This document shows, one piece after another, positions 1-6,589 of a stretch of 54,952 nt of DNA. The first letter of the stretch is position 1. Every line of letters begins with the position of its first letter. Below the pieces are notes generated by a model, which saw nothing but the letters and a program-made list of their open reading frames with translations, made no database searches and had not been told where the DNA came from. Origin of the DNA: Bacteroidales bacterium. GTDB lineage: Bacteria; Bacteroidota; Bacteroidia; Bacteroidales; UBA932. The stretch is taken from positions 1 through 54,952 of the forward strand of contig JAFUJQ010000023.1 in assembly GCA_017473705.1 (NCBI GenBank), written 5' to 3'. The position numbers and the translations under genes are program-made.

Positions 1-1
1 G

Positions 2-43
2 GAGGCCGGTGCAGTTAAATACATTGACCCACGTCACGAATAA
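2..43 (+). CDS. 3' end of an upstream gene (C-terminal 13 residues only)
   Basis: Frame 2 is open from the window edge and ends EAGAVKYIDPRHE-stop at 41-43, only 15 bp before the next start codon. The stop and spacing suggest the last codons of a gene co-transcribed with the GGGtGRT gene. From memory, GGGtGRT genes are often preceded by a NifU-like Fe-S scaffold gene, so that is the best guess. Too little is present to confirm it. Confidence 0.4.
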   Translation, partial: EAGAVKYIDPRHE

Positions 44-58
44 TAAGGAGGAAAGACT

Positions 59-1069
59 ATGATTAGAGAAGTAAAATTCGAAAGCCAGGATCGCCGTATG
101 GCTCAGATCCTCGCAGTGCTCAACGAGAACGGTATCGCTTCCATCGAGGAGGCAAACGCAATCTGCGATCAGTATGGTCTCGATCCTTATATGACATGTG
201 AGGAGACTCAGCCAATCTGCTTCGAGAACGCAAAATGGGCTTATGTAGTAGGATGTGCAATCGCTCTCAAGAAGGGTTGCAAGAACGCAGCTGAGGCAGC
301 AGAGGCAATCGGTCTCGGTCTCCAGGCATTCTGTATCCCTGGTTCAGTTGCTGACGACCGTAAGGTAGGTCTCGGCCACGGTAACCTCGCAGCTATGCTC
401 CTCCGCGAGGAGACTAAGTGCTTCGCATTCCTCGCAGGTCACGAGTCATTCGCAGCAGCAGAGGGTGCTATCAAGATCGCAGCCAAGGCTGACAAGGTTC
501 GCAAGGAGCCTCTCCGCGTGATCCTCAACGGTCTCGGAAAGGATGCAGCTCAGATCATCGCCCGCATCAACGGCTTCACATACGTACAGACTGAGTTCGA
601 CTACTTCACCGGTGAGCTCAAGGAAGTACGCCGCATCGCTTACAGCGACGGTCCACGCGCAAAGGTCAACTGCTATGGTGCAGACGACGTACGCGAGGGT
701 GTAGCAATCATGTGGCACGAGGGTGTTGACGTATCTATCACAGGTAACTCGACAAACCCTACACGTTTCCAGCATCCTACAGCAGGTACTTACAAGAAGG
801 AGCGCGTGCTCGCAGGCAAGCCATACTTCTCAGTAGCATCAGGTGGTGGTACAGGCCGTACACTTCACCCAGACAACATGGCAGCAGGTCCGGCATCATA
901 CGGTATGACCGACACCATGGGCCGTATGCACTCTGACGCACAGTTCGCAGGATCATCATCAGTTCCAGCACACGTTGAGATGATGGGATTCCTCGGCATC
1001 GGTAACAACCCAATGGTAGGTTGTACAGTTGCATGCGCTGTTGACGTTGCTACTGCGCTTAACAAGTAA
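59..1069 (+). CDS. GGGtGRT family protein
   Basis: A 336-residue protein with the family's name motif GGGTGRT at about residues 261-267, followed by HPDNMAAGPASYGMTDTMGR and a Cys-containing C-terminus (NNPMVGCTVACAVD). Cysteines are scattered through the chain (CDQYG, CEETQPIC, KKGCKN). The family's biochemical role is not established to my knowledge; it is usually linked by neighbourhood to Fe-S scaffold proteins. A strong Shine-Dalgarno sequence (AAGGAGG, 45-51) sits 7 bp before the ATG, which is uncommon in Bacteroidota and fixes the start. Codon use is highly biased (GGT, CTC, GAG, AAG), suggesting strong expression. A terminator follows at 1146-1178. The last 60 codons are partly duplicated at 2382-2540. 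Confidence 0.93.
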   Translation: MIREVKFESQDRRMAQILAVLNENGIASIEEANAICDQYGLDPYMTCEETQPICFENAKWAYVVGCAIALKKGCKNAAEAAEAIGLGLQAFCIPGSVADDRKVGLGHGNLAAMLLREETKCFAFLAGHESFAAAEGAIKIAAKADKVRKEPLRVILNGLGKDAAQIIARINGFTYVQTEFDYFTGELKEVRRIAYSDGPRAKVNCYGADDVREGVAIMWHEGVDVSITGNSTNPTRFQHPTAGTYKKERVLAGKPYFSVASGGGTGRTLHPDNMAAGPASYGMTDTMGRMHSDAQFAGSSSVPAHVEMMGFLGIGNNPMVGCTVACAVDVATALNK

Positions 1070-1092
1070 TCTTGGAAATGTCATCGGCCCAC

Positions 1093-1128
1093 TGTCATTT
1101 CGAGCGAACGCAGTGAGTCGAGAAATCT
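1093..1128 (+). repeat. dispersed intergenic repeat (TGTCATTTCGA family), copy 1
   Basis: The element starts TGTCATTTCGAGCG and ends GTCGAGAAATCT, so its ends are partly inverted and could form a hairpin. Related copies lie between genes at 20938-20966 and 53750-53785, with a diverged one at 30094-30131. Here it lies directly after the GGGtGRT stop codon, before the terminator. Confidence 0.7.
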
Positions 1129-1145
1129 GATTACCAAATAGCTAC

Positions 1146-1178
1146 AGAGACATCCTTTCGAGGGTGTCTCTTTTTTTT
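1146..1178 (+). terminator. Rho-independent terminator after GGGtGRT gene
   Basis: The 10-bp stem AGAGACATCC / GGGTGTCTCT (one G-U pair) with a TTTCGA loop is followed by eight T residues. Confidence 0.85.
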
Positions 1179-1186
1179 GTCTGCAA

Positions 1187-1320
1187 ACCACCCGGCCAGA
1201 AATATGCCCCTTATCTTGGCCGGCGACCTCAAAAATACCTTCTCGGCCAGAAAAACAGCCTTTTTTCTGGCCACCGATCTCAAACATAGCTTCCCCTCCA
1301 CGAAAACACCCATTTTCATG
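1187..1320 (-). repeat. array of ~51-bp hairpin repeats, block A
   Basis: Three successive hairpins are seen: GGCCAGAAA...TTATCTTGGCC, GGCCAGAAAA...TTTTCTGGCC and CCACGAAAA...TTTTCATGG. They are separated by linkers of about 23 bp beginning GACCTC or GATCTC. The period is about 51 bp (17 codons), so the minus strand stays open and encodes a recurring peptide of the type QKKGCFSGREGIFEV. Stem sequences differ but keep pairing, so structure is conserved more than sequence. The long ORFs over this region on either strand are by-products of the repeat, not genes. A related block B lies at 2633-2770. Confidence 0.7.
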
Positions 1321-1414
1321 GACAGAACGACTATCCCGCACCCAATGTGCGACCTGTTTCCGAGGGTCGCAGATGGTCACAAAAAAGCCACTCCGAAGAG
1401 TGGCGGATAGTATT

Positions 1415-1627
1415 TCATATAGGAAACTCCTCTTTGAAGAAATCAAAGACATATACTGCACCTTGATAGTAAAGTCCGGTTTGTGGATCCTCAATCTTAG
1501 CAAATGTAGTTGATTTGTAGAGTTTATCCAAGGCCTCATGATCTGTCAGATTATACTCTTTCATAATCATTGGAACGAGGTCTTCGCAAAGAGTCTCTAT
1601 GAGGAATTGTCTTTCTATCTGTGTCAT
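1415..1627 (-). CDS. small protein, third gene of the DUF3791-DUF3990 cassette
   Basis: A 70-residue acidic protein: MTQIERQFLIETLCEDLVPM, then a helical region with EALDKLYKSTTF, then a DPQTGLYYQGAVYVFDFF segment. Its start overlaps the end of the DUF3990 gene by 4 bp (ATGA type), so the three minus-strand genes form one coupled operon. From memory, proteins of this type commonly sit next to DUF3990 genes in Bacteroidales and Firmicutes. Being small and coupled, it could be an antitoxin or immunity partner of the DUF3990 protein; that is inference. Confidence 0.7.
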   Translation of the reverse strand: MTQIERQFLIETLCEDLVPMIMKEYNLTDHEALDKLYKSTTFAKIEDPQTGLYYQGAVYVFDFFKEEFPI

Positions 1628-2093
1628 ATCTTCTTAAGGTATTTGATTGCTTCCTCTGTTCCGAAGAAGTACTGGATGCTGACTTTGCTGTATTTGAGTT
1701 CTTCAAGAAAGGCATCGAATGTTATAAATCCTCTTGAAAGACGACGAATCTGTGTGCCCACACCATCATCTGCAATGGGACCGACAACAATGTCATAATC
1801 ATGAGCAGGCACATCAGAAGTGTTATTCCTATTCAATAATATGAACTCTGCCCATTCCTTGGAATAACCCTCGAATCTCATGACATTCAATACGTTCAAC
1901 GCGGATTCATCAAAGTCAAAAGAAGTCACGGTCGGGACACCGACACCTTCCCTTCTGATAACGGAGGAGCAGAATTCCACAGCCTGCATATAATCAGGAT
2001 TAGCATAGAAACCTTTACCGAAGTCTTTACCTCTCCTTCCACGGGCAAGATCTATTGAATCTATCTCAACATTTGATCATGGTATAGTTTCAT
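1624..2093 (-). pseudogene. DUF3990 protein (ADP-ribosyltransferase-like fold), frameshifted near its start
   Basis: Starting at the ATG at 2093-2091, which overlaps the DUF3791 stop codon as ATGA, the reading is MKLYH and then hits a frame break at about 2078-2080. One base later in frame the sequence continues SNVEIDSIDLARGRRGKDFG, KGFYANPDYMQAVEFC and on to the stop at 1624. Adding one G (CCATGATC to CCATGGATC) restores the family signature LYHGS followed by KDFGKGFY. Repaired, it would be about 156 residues, normal for the family. An annotation starting at the internal ATG at 1989 would hide this. DUF3990 is, as I recall, in the ADP-ribosyl clan and the YHG motif is in its active region. 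The missing base could be real inactivation or an assembly error. Confidence 0.75.
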
Positions 2094-2314
2094 GACAACT
2101 CTCCTCCATGTCGTCTGCATATCTGAAACATATCCTCTACAGCATCATCAATCGAGAGTGTGTGCTCGGATTCATAGCAATCATATATAAAGTCTAATCC
2201 GCAGTATTTTAAGAGATAATTGTATGCAAAAGCATTGCTGATCGAAAATCTCTCAGCAAACGCACCTATACACGCAATATAATAAGCAATCCTATTTTTC
2301 TCTTCTCTACTCAT
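2090..2314 (-). CDS. DUF3791 family small protein
   Basis: A 74-residue protein with the hallmark sequence of DUF3791: ACIGAFAERFSISNAFAYNY, then GLDFIYDCYESEHTLSIDDA and a C-terminal ICRRHGG. It is first in the minus-strand cassette and its stop overlaps the DUF3990 start by 4 bp. A GGAGGAG sequence inside its last codons serves as ribosome binding site for the next gene. DUF3791/DUF3990 pairs are widespread in gut bacteria and look like toxin-antitoxin-type modules, but I know of no demonstrated function. Confidence 0.85.
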   Translation of the reverse strand: MSREEKNRIAYYIACIGAFAERFSISNAFAYNYLLKYCGLDFIYDCYESEHTLSIDDAVEDMFQICRRHGGELS

Positions 2315-2381
2315 ATCAATCGACTTTCCGCAAAGATAACTAATTCATTATGATTTCAAAAGTTGTGCAGAAAAATCTAAT

Positions 2382-2540
2382 ATGACTGCGGATCCTTCTT
2401 CATACGGTATGACCGACACTATGGGCCGTATGCACTCTGACGCTCAGTTTGCAGGAATGATCCTCGGCATCGGTAACAACCCAATGGTAGGTTGTACAGT
2501 TGCTTGCGCGGTTGACGTTGCTACTGCGCTCAACAAATAA
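2382..2540 (+). pseudogene. truncated second copy of the GGGtGRT gene 3' end
   Basis: The fragment reads MTADPSSYGMTDTMGRMHSD, AQFAGMILGIGNNPMVGCTV and ACAVDVATALNK-stop. It is almost identical to the C-terminus of the intact gene at 59-1069 but lacks 11 codons (33 bp, the region of SSSVPAHVEM), and everything before SYGMTD is absent. Silent differences are scattered (GCT for GCA, TTT for TTC), so the duplication is not brand new. It is followed by its own terminator and hairpin array. A 52-residue product is possible but probably meaningless. Confidence 0.88.
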
Positions 2541-2591
2541 ATTTGTTTCGCTTGTAGCAACTATCTTAACCCCAGTCAGCTGACGCTGACA

Positions 2592-2617
2592 GCCCCTGTC
2601 AGGGGCACACCTTTTTT
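2592..2617 (+). terminator. Rho-independent terminator after the GGGtGRT fragment
   Basis: GCCCC/GGGGC stem with a short TGTCA loop, then ACACC and six T residues. It occupies the same relative place as the terminator after the intact gene, although its sequence differs. Confidence 0.65.
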
Positions 2618-2632
2618 GTTTTCACACCCTGT

Positions 2633-2770
2633 CGTCCAAGAAAATGCCCTTTTTCTTGGAAGTTGTCATCAAATTCTCCTTCATATCCAAGAAAATACCC
2701 CTTTTCTTGGAAGTTGGTAAAAATCAACACCTTGTCCACCATGATGGCACCGGTTTCCGTGGACAGGATG
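2633..2770 (-). repeat. array of ~51-bp hairpin repeats, block B
   Basis: The block contains TCCAAGAAAA...TTTTCTTGGA twice, 51 bp apart, followed by a GTCCACCATG...CCGTGGAC hairpin. Architecture, period and linker length match block A at 1187-1320. On the minus strand the repeat encodes peptides of the type FQEKGYFLGYEGEF, matching the QKKGCFSGREGIFE pattern of block A. Confidence 0.65.
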
Positions 2771-2789
2771 ACCTCTAAATTTCAACATT

Positions 2790-3118
2790 ATGAAGAAAAT
2801 CTTTTTTTTGCTGCGATCATTTCGCTCGTTACTGTTCTCTGTGTTTCTGCAACTGTCGCTCAACCCAATGCGCCTGAAAACTATTCGTCTTCTGTGACTG
2901 CCATAGTCGCAGGAATGGATGAGGGGATTGATTTCGACACCAAGACATTCGTGGTCATATACAACCTCATGCCGCAGAGGGTGAAGGACCTGTGCGTCGC
3001 AAGCTACAAGGAGACTGCTCCTTGCCTGGACAGTCACGGCCAGCTCATCAAGATTGTATCTCACCTGGGGGCATATGGTATCGTATACCGGAATGTCTTT
3101 GAGACATCTTTTCTATGA
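2790..3118 (+). pseudogene. small secreted protein, unknown, frame broken at a poly-T run
   Basis: The ATG at 2790 gives MKKIFF, but the run of eight T (2802-2809) puts the next codons out of frame. With nine T the product would be MKKIFFFAAIISLVTVLCVS, a textbook signal peptide, then ATVAQPNAPENYSSS and MDEGIDFDTKTFVVIYNLMP on to a stop at 3116-3118. The downstream frame is also open upstream of 2790, but that part runs through hairpin repeats and is not plausible protein. I do not recognise the mature domain (about 85 residues, ending YRNVFETSFL). It ends 7 bp before the receptor gene, so the two are probably co-transcribed. The indel may be a real mutation, slippage or a sequencing error. 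Confidence 0.5.
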
Positions 3119-3125
3119 TTACAAG

Positions 3126-5483
3126 ATGATTAAATACATACGGATTATATTTCTTGCGCTGCTGATCATCCCGGTACAGGCCTATGCACAACAAGCGAGG
3201 TGTACAGTTTCCGGACGAGTAATCGACGGGATGAGCTCCCCAGTAGCATATGCATCTGTTGCCGTCTATAAGGATAATTCTCCATTGACCGGAACCATCG
3301 CAGATCATGAAGGAAAATTTTCGCTCAAGGTTGCTCAAGGCACAGATTCTTGTCAGCTAGTGGTTGAATTCATCGGTTACAGCAAGGTTTCTCAAGAGTT
3401 CGTTTCCGATAAATCCCAGCTGAATCTGGGTGCGATTGTTCTGAAGGAGGATGCCATTTCTCTTGAAGGAGCAACGGTCTCTGCGAAGGAGGTTGTTCAG
3501 AAGTCAACTGTCGAACATACCACCATCAACGCTTCGTCGAATATCTCTTCAGGCAAAGGAACAGCCATCGACATTCTCCGTTCAGCTTCTTCTGTAAGCG
3601 TTGCCGACAACGGAATATTGATCCGAGGCAACTCAAATATACTTGTCCTAATGGATGGAGTGCCTACAACTGCAAGTGACCTTTCTACCATACCTGCCGG
3701 CAACATCAAAAGCATCGAGGTCATAACGAATCCGGATGCTTCACATGACGCCTCAGGTACCGGCGGAATCATCAATATCATTTCCAAGAAGACTTCAGCT
3801 CAGGGATTCAGTGGAATTGTCGCTGCAAATTACGGTTTCAATCATTTCGTCACTGCAAATGCAGCCTTTGCTTATAACAAGTCAAAAGCTTCATACAGAT
3901 TCAGTTACAATACGAAATATGAAGATGATGTGGTGAACACCAGCCTTCAGCGAAACATAAAGGCAACCGGTTACAATGTGTTTCAGCAGATGGAGGCGAC
4001 AAGGTATACCTATAACAACAACATCACTCTAGGAGCGGATTTCCGAATCGATCAGCGTAACCGGCTCAGCGTCGACACCAAATGTATCCTCCCTCGCATA
4101 AACATCAGGCAGGATCTCCATAATACATTCACCGACAATTCTGTCGCTACTGACGAGGCAAGACATAATGACGTAACATGGAACCGTGAAAATATTGAAG
4201 GTTCGATTACCTATACACATGTGATCAGACCGGATGTGTCCGATATTTCCGTCAAAGGTTCTGTATCCAAGATATGGGGACACAGACCGTCATATTATTT
4301 CGTGGACGATGAAAAGACCAACTATTCCAACTCCGGGGGAAGTCCTTTCATTTCCGCTTTGCAGGCAGACTATAAGCATAAATTCAAATCCGGAACCCTT
4401 TCTGCAGGAGCGAAGCTTACCTATAGAACGAACGATATTTACCATGAGTTCTATAATTTAAGCAATGGAGCCTGGGAATATTCTGAAGCATTGAGCAACG
4501 ATTTGATACACACGGAGACGGTTCCTGCACTTTATGCAATGTTCGGTTCGCGTATCGGAAAGAAATTCACGTATAAGGCAGGTCTTCGCGGAGAGATGAG
4601 CCGTGTTACATTGGACAGCCGACACGATAATATCTCGCAGACAGACTACACTTTTTTCCTCGCTCCAAGCCTTTCCGGAATATATGACGTCGCTGACGGA
4701 CATGAACTTTCCCTTGCTGTTTCCCGTCGTATAGGACGTCCGACATATCCGCAGCTCAATCCATATATGAGCATGGTTGACGCGACAACATATGAGAAAG
4801 GAAACATGCATCTGCAACCTGAGAAATCAACCAAGCTTGACTTGGGATATAGTCTCAGCCACGGATCATTCAATCTTTTCCTCAATGGATATGTGAATCA
4901 TACCTCCGACTACATCTCGCAAATCACGGTCATCGATTCGCAAAGACTGATCACGACGTATGTGAATGCTGCTTCCGACCTCAAATCTGGTGTAGATTTC
5001 ACTCTTCGCGTCAATCCAGTGAAATGGATGAATGTATCGCTTGCCGCTAACACATATTATGTGGCTACATCTGGTGAGTATGAAGGAGCAGAGATATCCA
5101 ACAAAGGTGTGACAAACAATAGCAATGTACTCTTTGATTTCCTTCCATGGAAAGGTGCAGATATCCAGTGTCAATACTTTGTCTCTACCCCACAATATTT
5201 CCCGCAGCTGACCACTTCCCTCACTCATGAGATGAATGTCGGCTTCAAGCAGAGGTTCCTGAAAGGTGCGATGACTGCATCGATCCTTCTGACTGACGTT
5301 TTCAAGACAGCAAAATGGGAGGTTTCATCGCACAATAACATCTTTGACCTTACTGATATCGCCGCAACAAGAGCCGTATGCTCTGGTTTGGATTTTCATA
5401 TAACTTCAATTCCTTCAAGCAGAAGGCAGACCAGAAGACAGAGTCAGACAGATCACTTATCCGACTCGGACTCTGACAGCTAG
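3126..5483 (+). CDS. TonB-receptor-like outer membrane beta-barrel (OMP_b-brl_3 type), C-terminal frameshift
   Basis: The start MIKYIRIIFLALLIIPVQAY AQ is a signal peptide and is preferred over the ATG at 3054, which lies in the upstream gene. Residues about 25-105 are a CarboxypepD_reg-like domain (CTVSGRVIDGMSSPVAYASV, GTIADHEGKFSL). A plug-like region follows (ILRSASSVSVADNGILIRGN, ASGTGGIINIISKK), then a long barrel. The last residues, from about codon 750, are out of frame. One frame over, 5378-5476 reads SRMLWFGFSYNFNSFKQK then RSLIRLGL-stop, the normal C-terminus of this family with its terminal aromatic strand. The lesion lies near 5350-5375. Loss of the last strand would be expected to harm barrel assembly. 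The substrate is unknown; no SusD partner is adjacent. Confidence 0.85.
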   Translation: MIKYIRIIFLALLIIPVQAYAQQARCTVSGRVIDGMSSPVAYASVAVYKDNSPLTGTIADHEGKFSLKVAQGTDSCQLVVEFIGYSKVSQEFVSDKSQLNLGAIVLKEDAISLEGATVSAKEVVQKSTVEHTTINASSNISSGKGTAIDILRSASSVSVADNGILIRGNSNILVLMDGVPTTASDLSTIPAGNIKSIEVITNPDASHDASGTGGIINIISKKTSAQGFSGIVAANYGFNHFVTANAAFAYNKSKASYRFSYNTKYEDDVVNTSLQRNIKATGYNVFQQMEATRYTYNNNITLGADFRIDQRNRLSVDTKCILPRINIRQDLHNTFTDNSVATDEARHNDVTWNRENIEGSITYTHVIRPDVSDISVKGSVSKIWGHRPSYYFVDDEKTNYSNSGGSPFISALQADYKHKFKSGTLSAGAKLTYRTNDIYHEFYNLSNGAWEYSEALSNDLIHTETVPALYAMFGSRIGKKFTYKAGLRGEMSRVTLDSRHDNISQTDYTFFLAPSLSGIYDVADGHELSLAVSRRIGRPTYPQLNPYMSMVDATTYEKGNMHLQPEKSTKLDLGYSLSHGSFNLFLNGYVNHTSDYISQITVIDSQRLITTYVNAASDLKSGVDFTLRVNPVKWMNVSLAANTYYVATSGEYEGAEISNKGVTNNSNVLFDFLPWKGADIQCQYFVSTPQYFPQLTTSLTHEMNVGFKQRFLKGAMTASILLTDVFKTAKWEVSSHNNIFDLTDIAATRAVCSGLDFHITSIPSSRRQTRRQSQTDHLSDSDSDS

Positions 5484-5647
5484 TCGCTCAGATACTGACT
5501 ATTAATGAAAAGACCGTCCTGCAAGACATACTGAATTTATTATCAATTACTTAAACGAGTATCCGTATAAATTCAGTATAAAAATTTGGTTGTTGGCGGA
5601 TATGGAACCTAATACAGATTCTATGCATAGATAGAAAAAACTACGTT

Positions 5648-6439
5648 TTACAACAGCCTTGACAGCTCAAGATACTTGTTTCTTGAAACAGGAACAATCA
5701 GGCCGGGCACATTAAGTTCGGCGGTGTACATGTCGTTGACATCCTTCCGTAGTGCCACGATATGGGTTGGATTGACGAAATACGACCTCTGGCAACGGAA
5801 GAGCCCGAACCTGTCAGCGAGGGGCGTTATGGCCGTCATGCTGGTGCGCAGTGTATAATCCCTGACGGTATCTCCTTCCTTGTAGAAGACCGTGATGTAA
5901 TTCTCATCCGCCTTGATGTAAAGGATCGCATCCTTAAGCAGGACTATACGGACCTGGCCGTTCTTGTCGGTGAACCTGACGGATTCCACCTCCCTGACAG
6001 TAGGACTGTTCAATGATATGATCACAAAAACGCCCGTTATGGCGCCATAAGGGACAATGAGTATGAGGAAGGTGTACTGAAGCGAAAGGGCGAGATTGTA
6101 GAAATATGAGCCAGTTCCACTCATAAGGGTAAGATAAAGGGCTATGAAGAAGGTCATTCCCGCCATTTCGACGACTATCCACCCTATGAACTGCCAGAGA
6201 TTGTTGCACAGGAACTTCCGCAGGGCAAAGAACAATGACCTTGTGATGAGAAGAAAGACCATCATTATGCACATCATGATGGTCACATTGAACACAAAAA
6301 GCGACCTTCCCATATCCAGAGCCTCAGGATTGCCAAACGGACGGTAGACTCCCATTATGACAAAAAACATGGCCGGAGTCAGGAAGATATACCAGAGCTG
6401 TGTCGTATATTTCTTAAATATTTCAGGGAACGTTTTCAT
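5648..6439 (-). CDS. membrane-bound LytTR-family transcriptional regulator
   Basis: A 263-residue protein with about four transmembrane helices in residues 15-150 (LWYIFLTPAMFFVIMGVY, VTIMMCIMMVFLLITRSLFF, FIGWIVVEMAGMTFFIALYL, YTFLILIVPYGAITGVFVII). A LytTR DNA-binding domain fills residues 160-263 (ILYIKADENYITVFYKEGD, FGLFRCQRSYFVNPTHIVAL, VPVSRNKYLELSRLL). There is no receiver domain, so it is not a two-component response regulator; the membrane part may sense a ligand directly. It is transcribed away from the biosynthetic operon at 6590-10764. The shared intergenic region carries direct repeats with the spacing expected for LytTR sites, so it probably controls both itself and the operon. 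Confidence 0.9.
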   Translation of the reverse strand: MKTFPEIFKKYTTQLWYIFLTPAMFFVIMGVYRPFGNPEALDMGRSLFVFNVTIMMCIMMVFLLITRSLFFALRKFLCNNLWQFIGWIVVEMAGMTFFIALYLTLMSGTGSYFYNLALSLQYTFLILIVPYGAITGVFVIISLNSPTVREVESVRFTDKNGQVRIVLLKDAILYIKADENYITVFYKEGDTVRDYTLRTSMTAITPLADRFGLFRCQRSYFVNPTHIVALRKDVNDMYTAELNVPGLIVPVSRNKYLELSRLL

Positions 6440-6467
6440 AACTTGACGAAATTTGGGAGCTCAACAT

Positions 6468-6547
6468 TTTGTCACACACACCTTATCTTTGTCACAAATA
6501 TAGCAATTTTGTCACACTCCTGCATCTATAGTCAAGTTTTTTGTCAC
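6468..6547 (+). promoter_or_regulatory. four TTTGTCAC direct repeats, likely LytTR operator
   Basis: TTTGTCAC occurs at 6468-6475, 6488-6495, 6508-6515 and 6540-6547. The first three are exactly 20 bp apart, two helical turns, leaving 12-bp gaps. LytTR regulators typically bind paired direct repeats of about 9 bp separated by about 12 bp. The array lies between the divergent LytTR gene and the operon and overlaps both predicted promoters. Confidence 0.65.
6495..6502 (-). promoter_or_regulatory. promoter -7 element for the LytTR gene
   Basis: On the minus strand TATATTTG fits the Bacteroidetes -7 consensus TAnnTTTG. Transcription would start near 6488, giving a leader of about 50 nt before the ATG at 6439. 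It sits between repeats 2 and 3 of the TTTGTCAC array. No clear -33 TTTG was found. Confidence 0.5.
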
Positions 6548-6571
6548 CAATATGGCGTTTTCATAAATTTG
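6540..6571 (+). promoter_or_regulatory. promoter of the condensation-adenylation-carrier operon
   Basis: TTTG at 6540-6543 and TAAATTTG at 6564-6571 are separated by 20 bp, matching the Bacteroidetes sigma-AB-type consensus. The -33 element is also the first half of the fourth TTTGTCAC repeat, so a regulator bound there would touch or block RNA polymerase. The leader to the ATG at 6590 would be only about 12 nt. Confidence 0.6.
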
Positions 6572-6589
6572 CAGAAATTTAAGTGCGTT

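Noticed and set aside
1081-1539. Long ORFs on both strands over 1081-1539
   Set aside because: They run through the dispersed repeat, a terminator and the hairpin array; the 51-bp period keeps frames open by chance and no start or ribosome site supports them.
2538-2545. TAAATTTG as a promoter for the gene at 2790
   Set aside because: It overlaps the stop codon of the GGGtGRT fragment and is followed by a terminator at 2592-2617, so it probably matches by chance.
1187-2770. CRISPR-like arrays in the hairpin blocks
   Set aside because: Repeats vary in sequence, linkers are related to each other rather than unique, and no cas genes are present.
3054-3125. Upstream ATG at 3054 as start of the receptor
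   Set aside because: It lies inside the preceding secreted-protein gene and precedes a clear signal peptide beginning at 3126.
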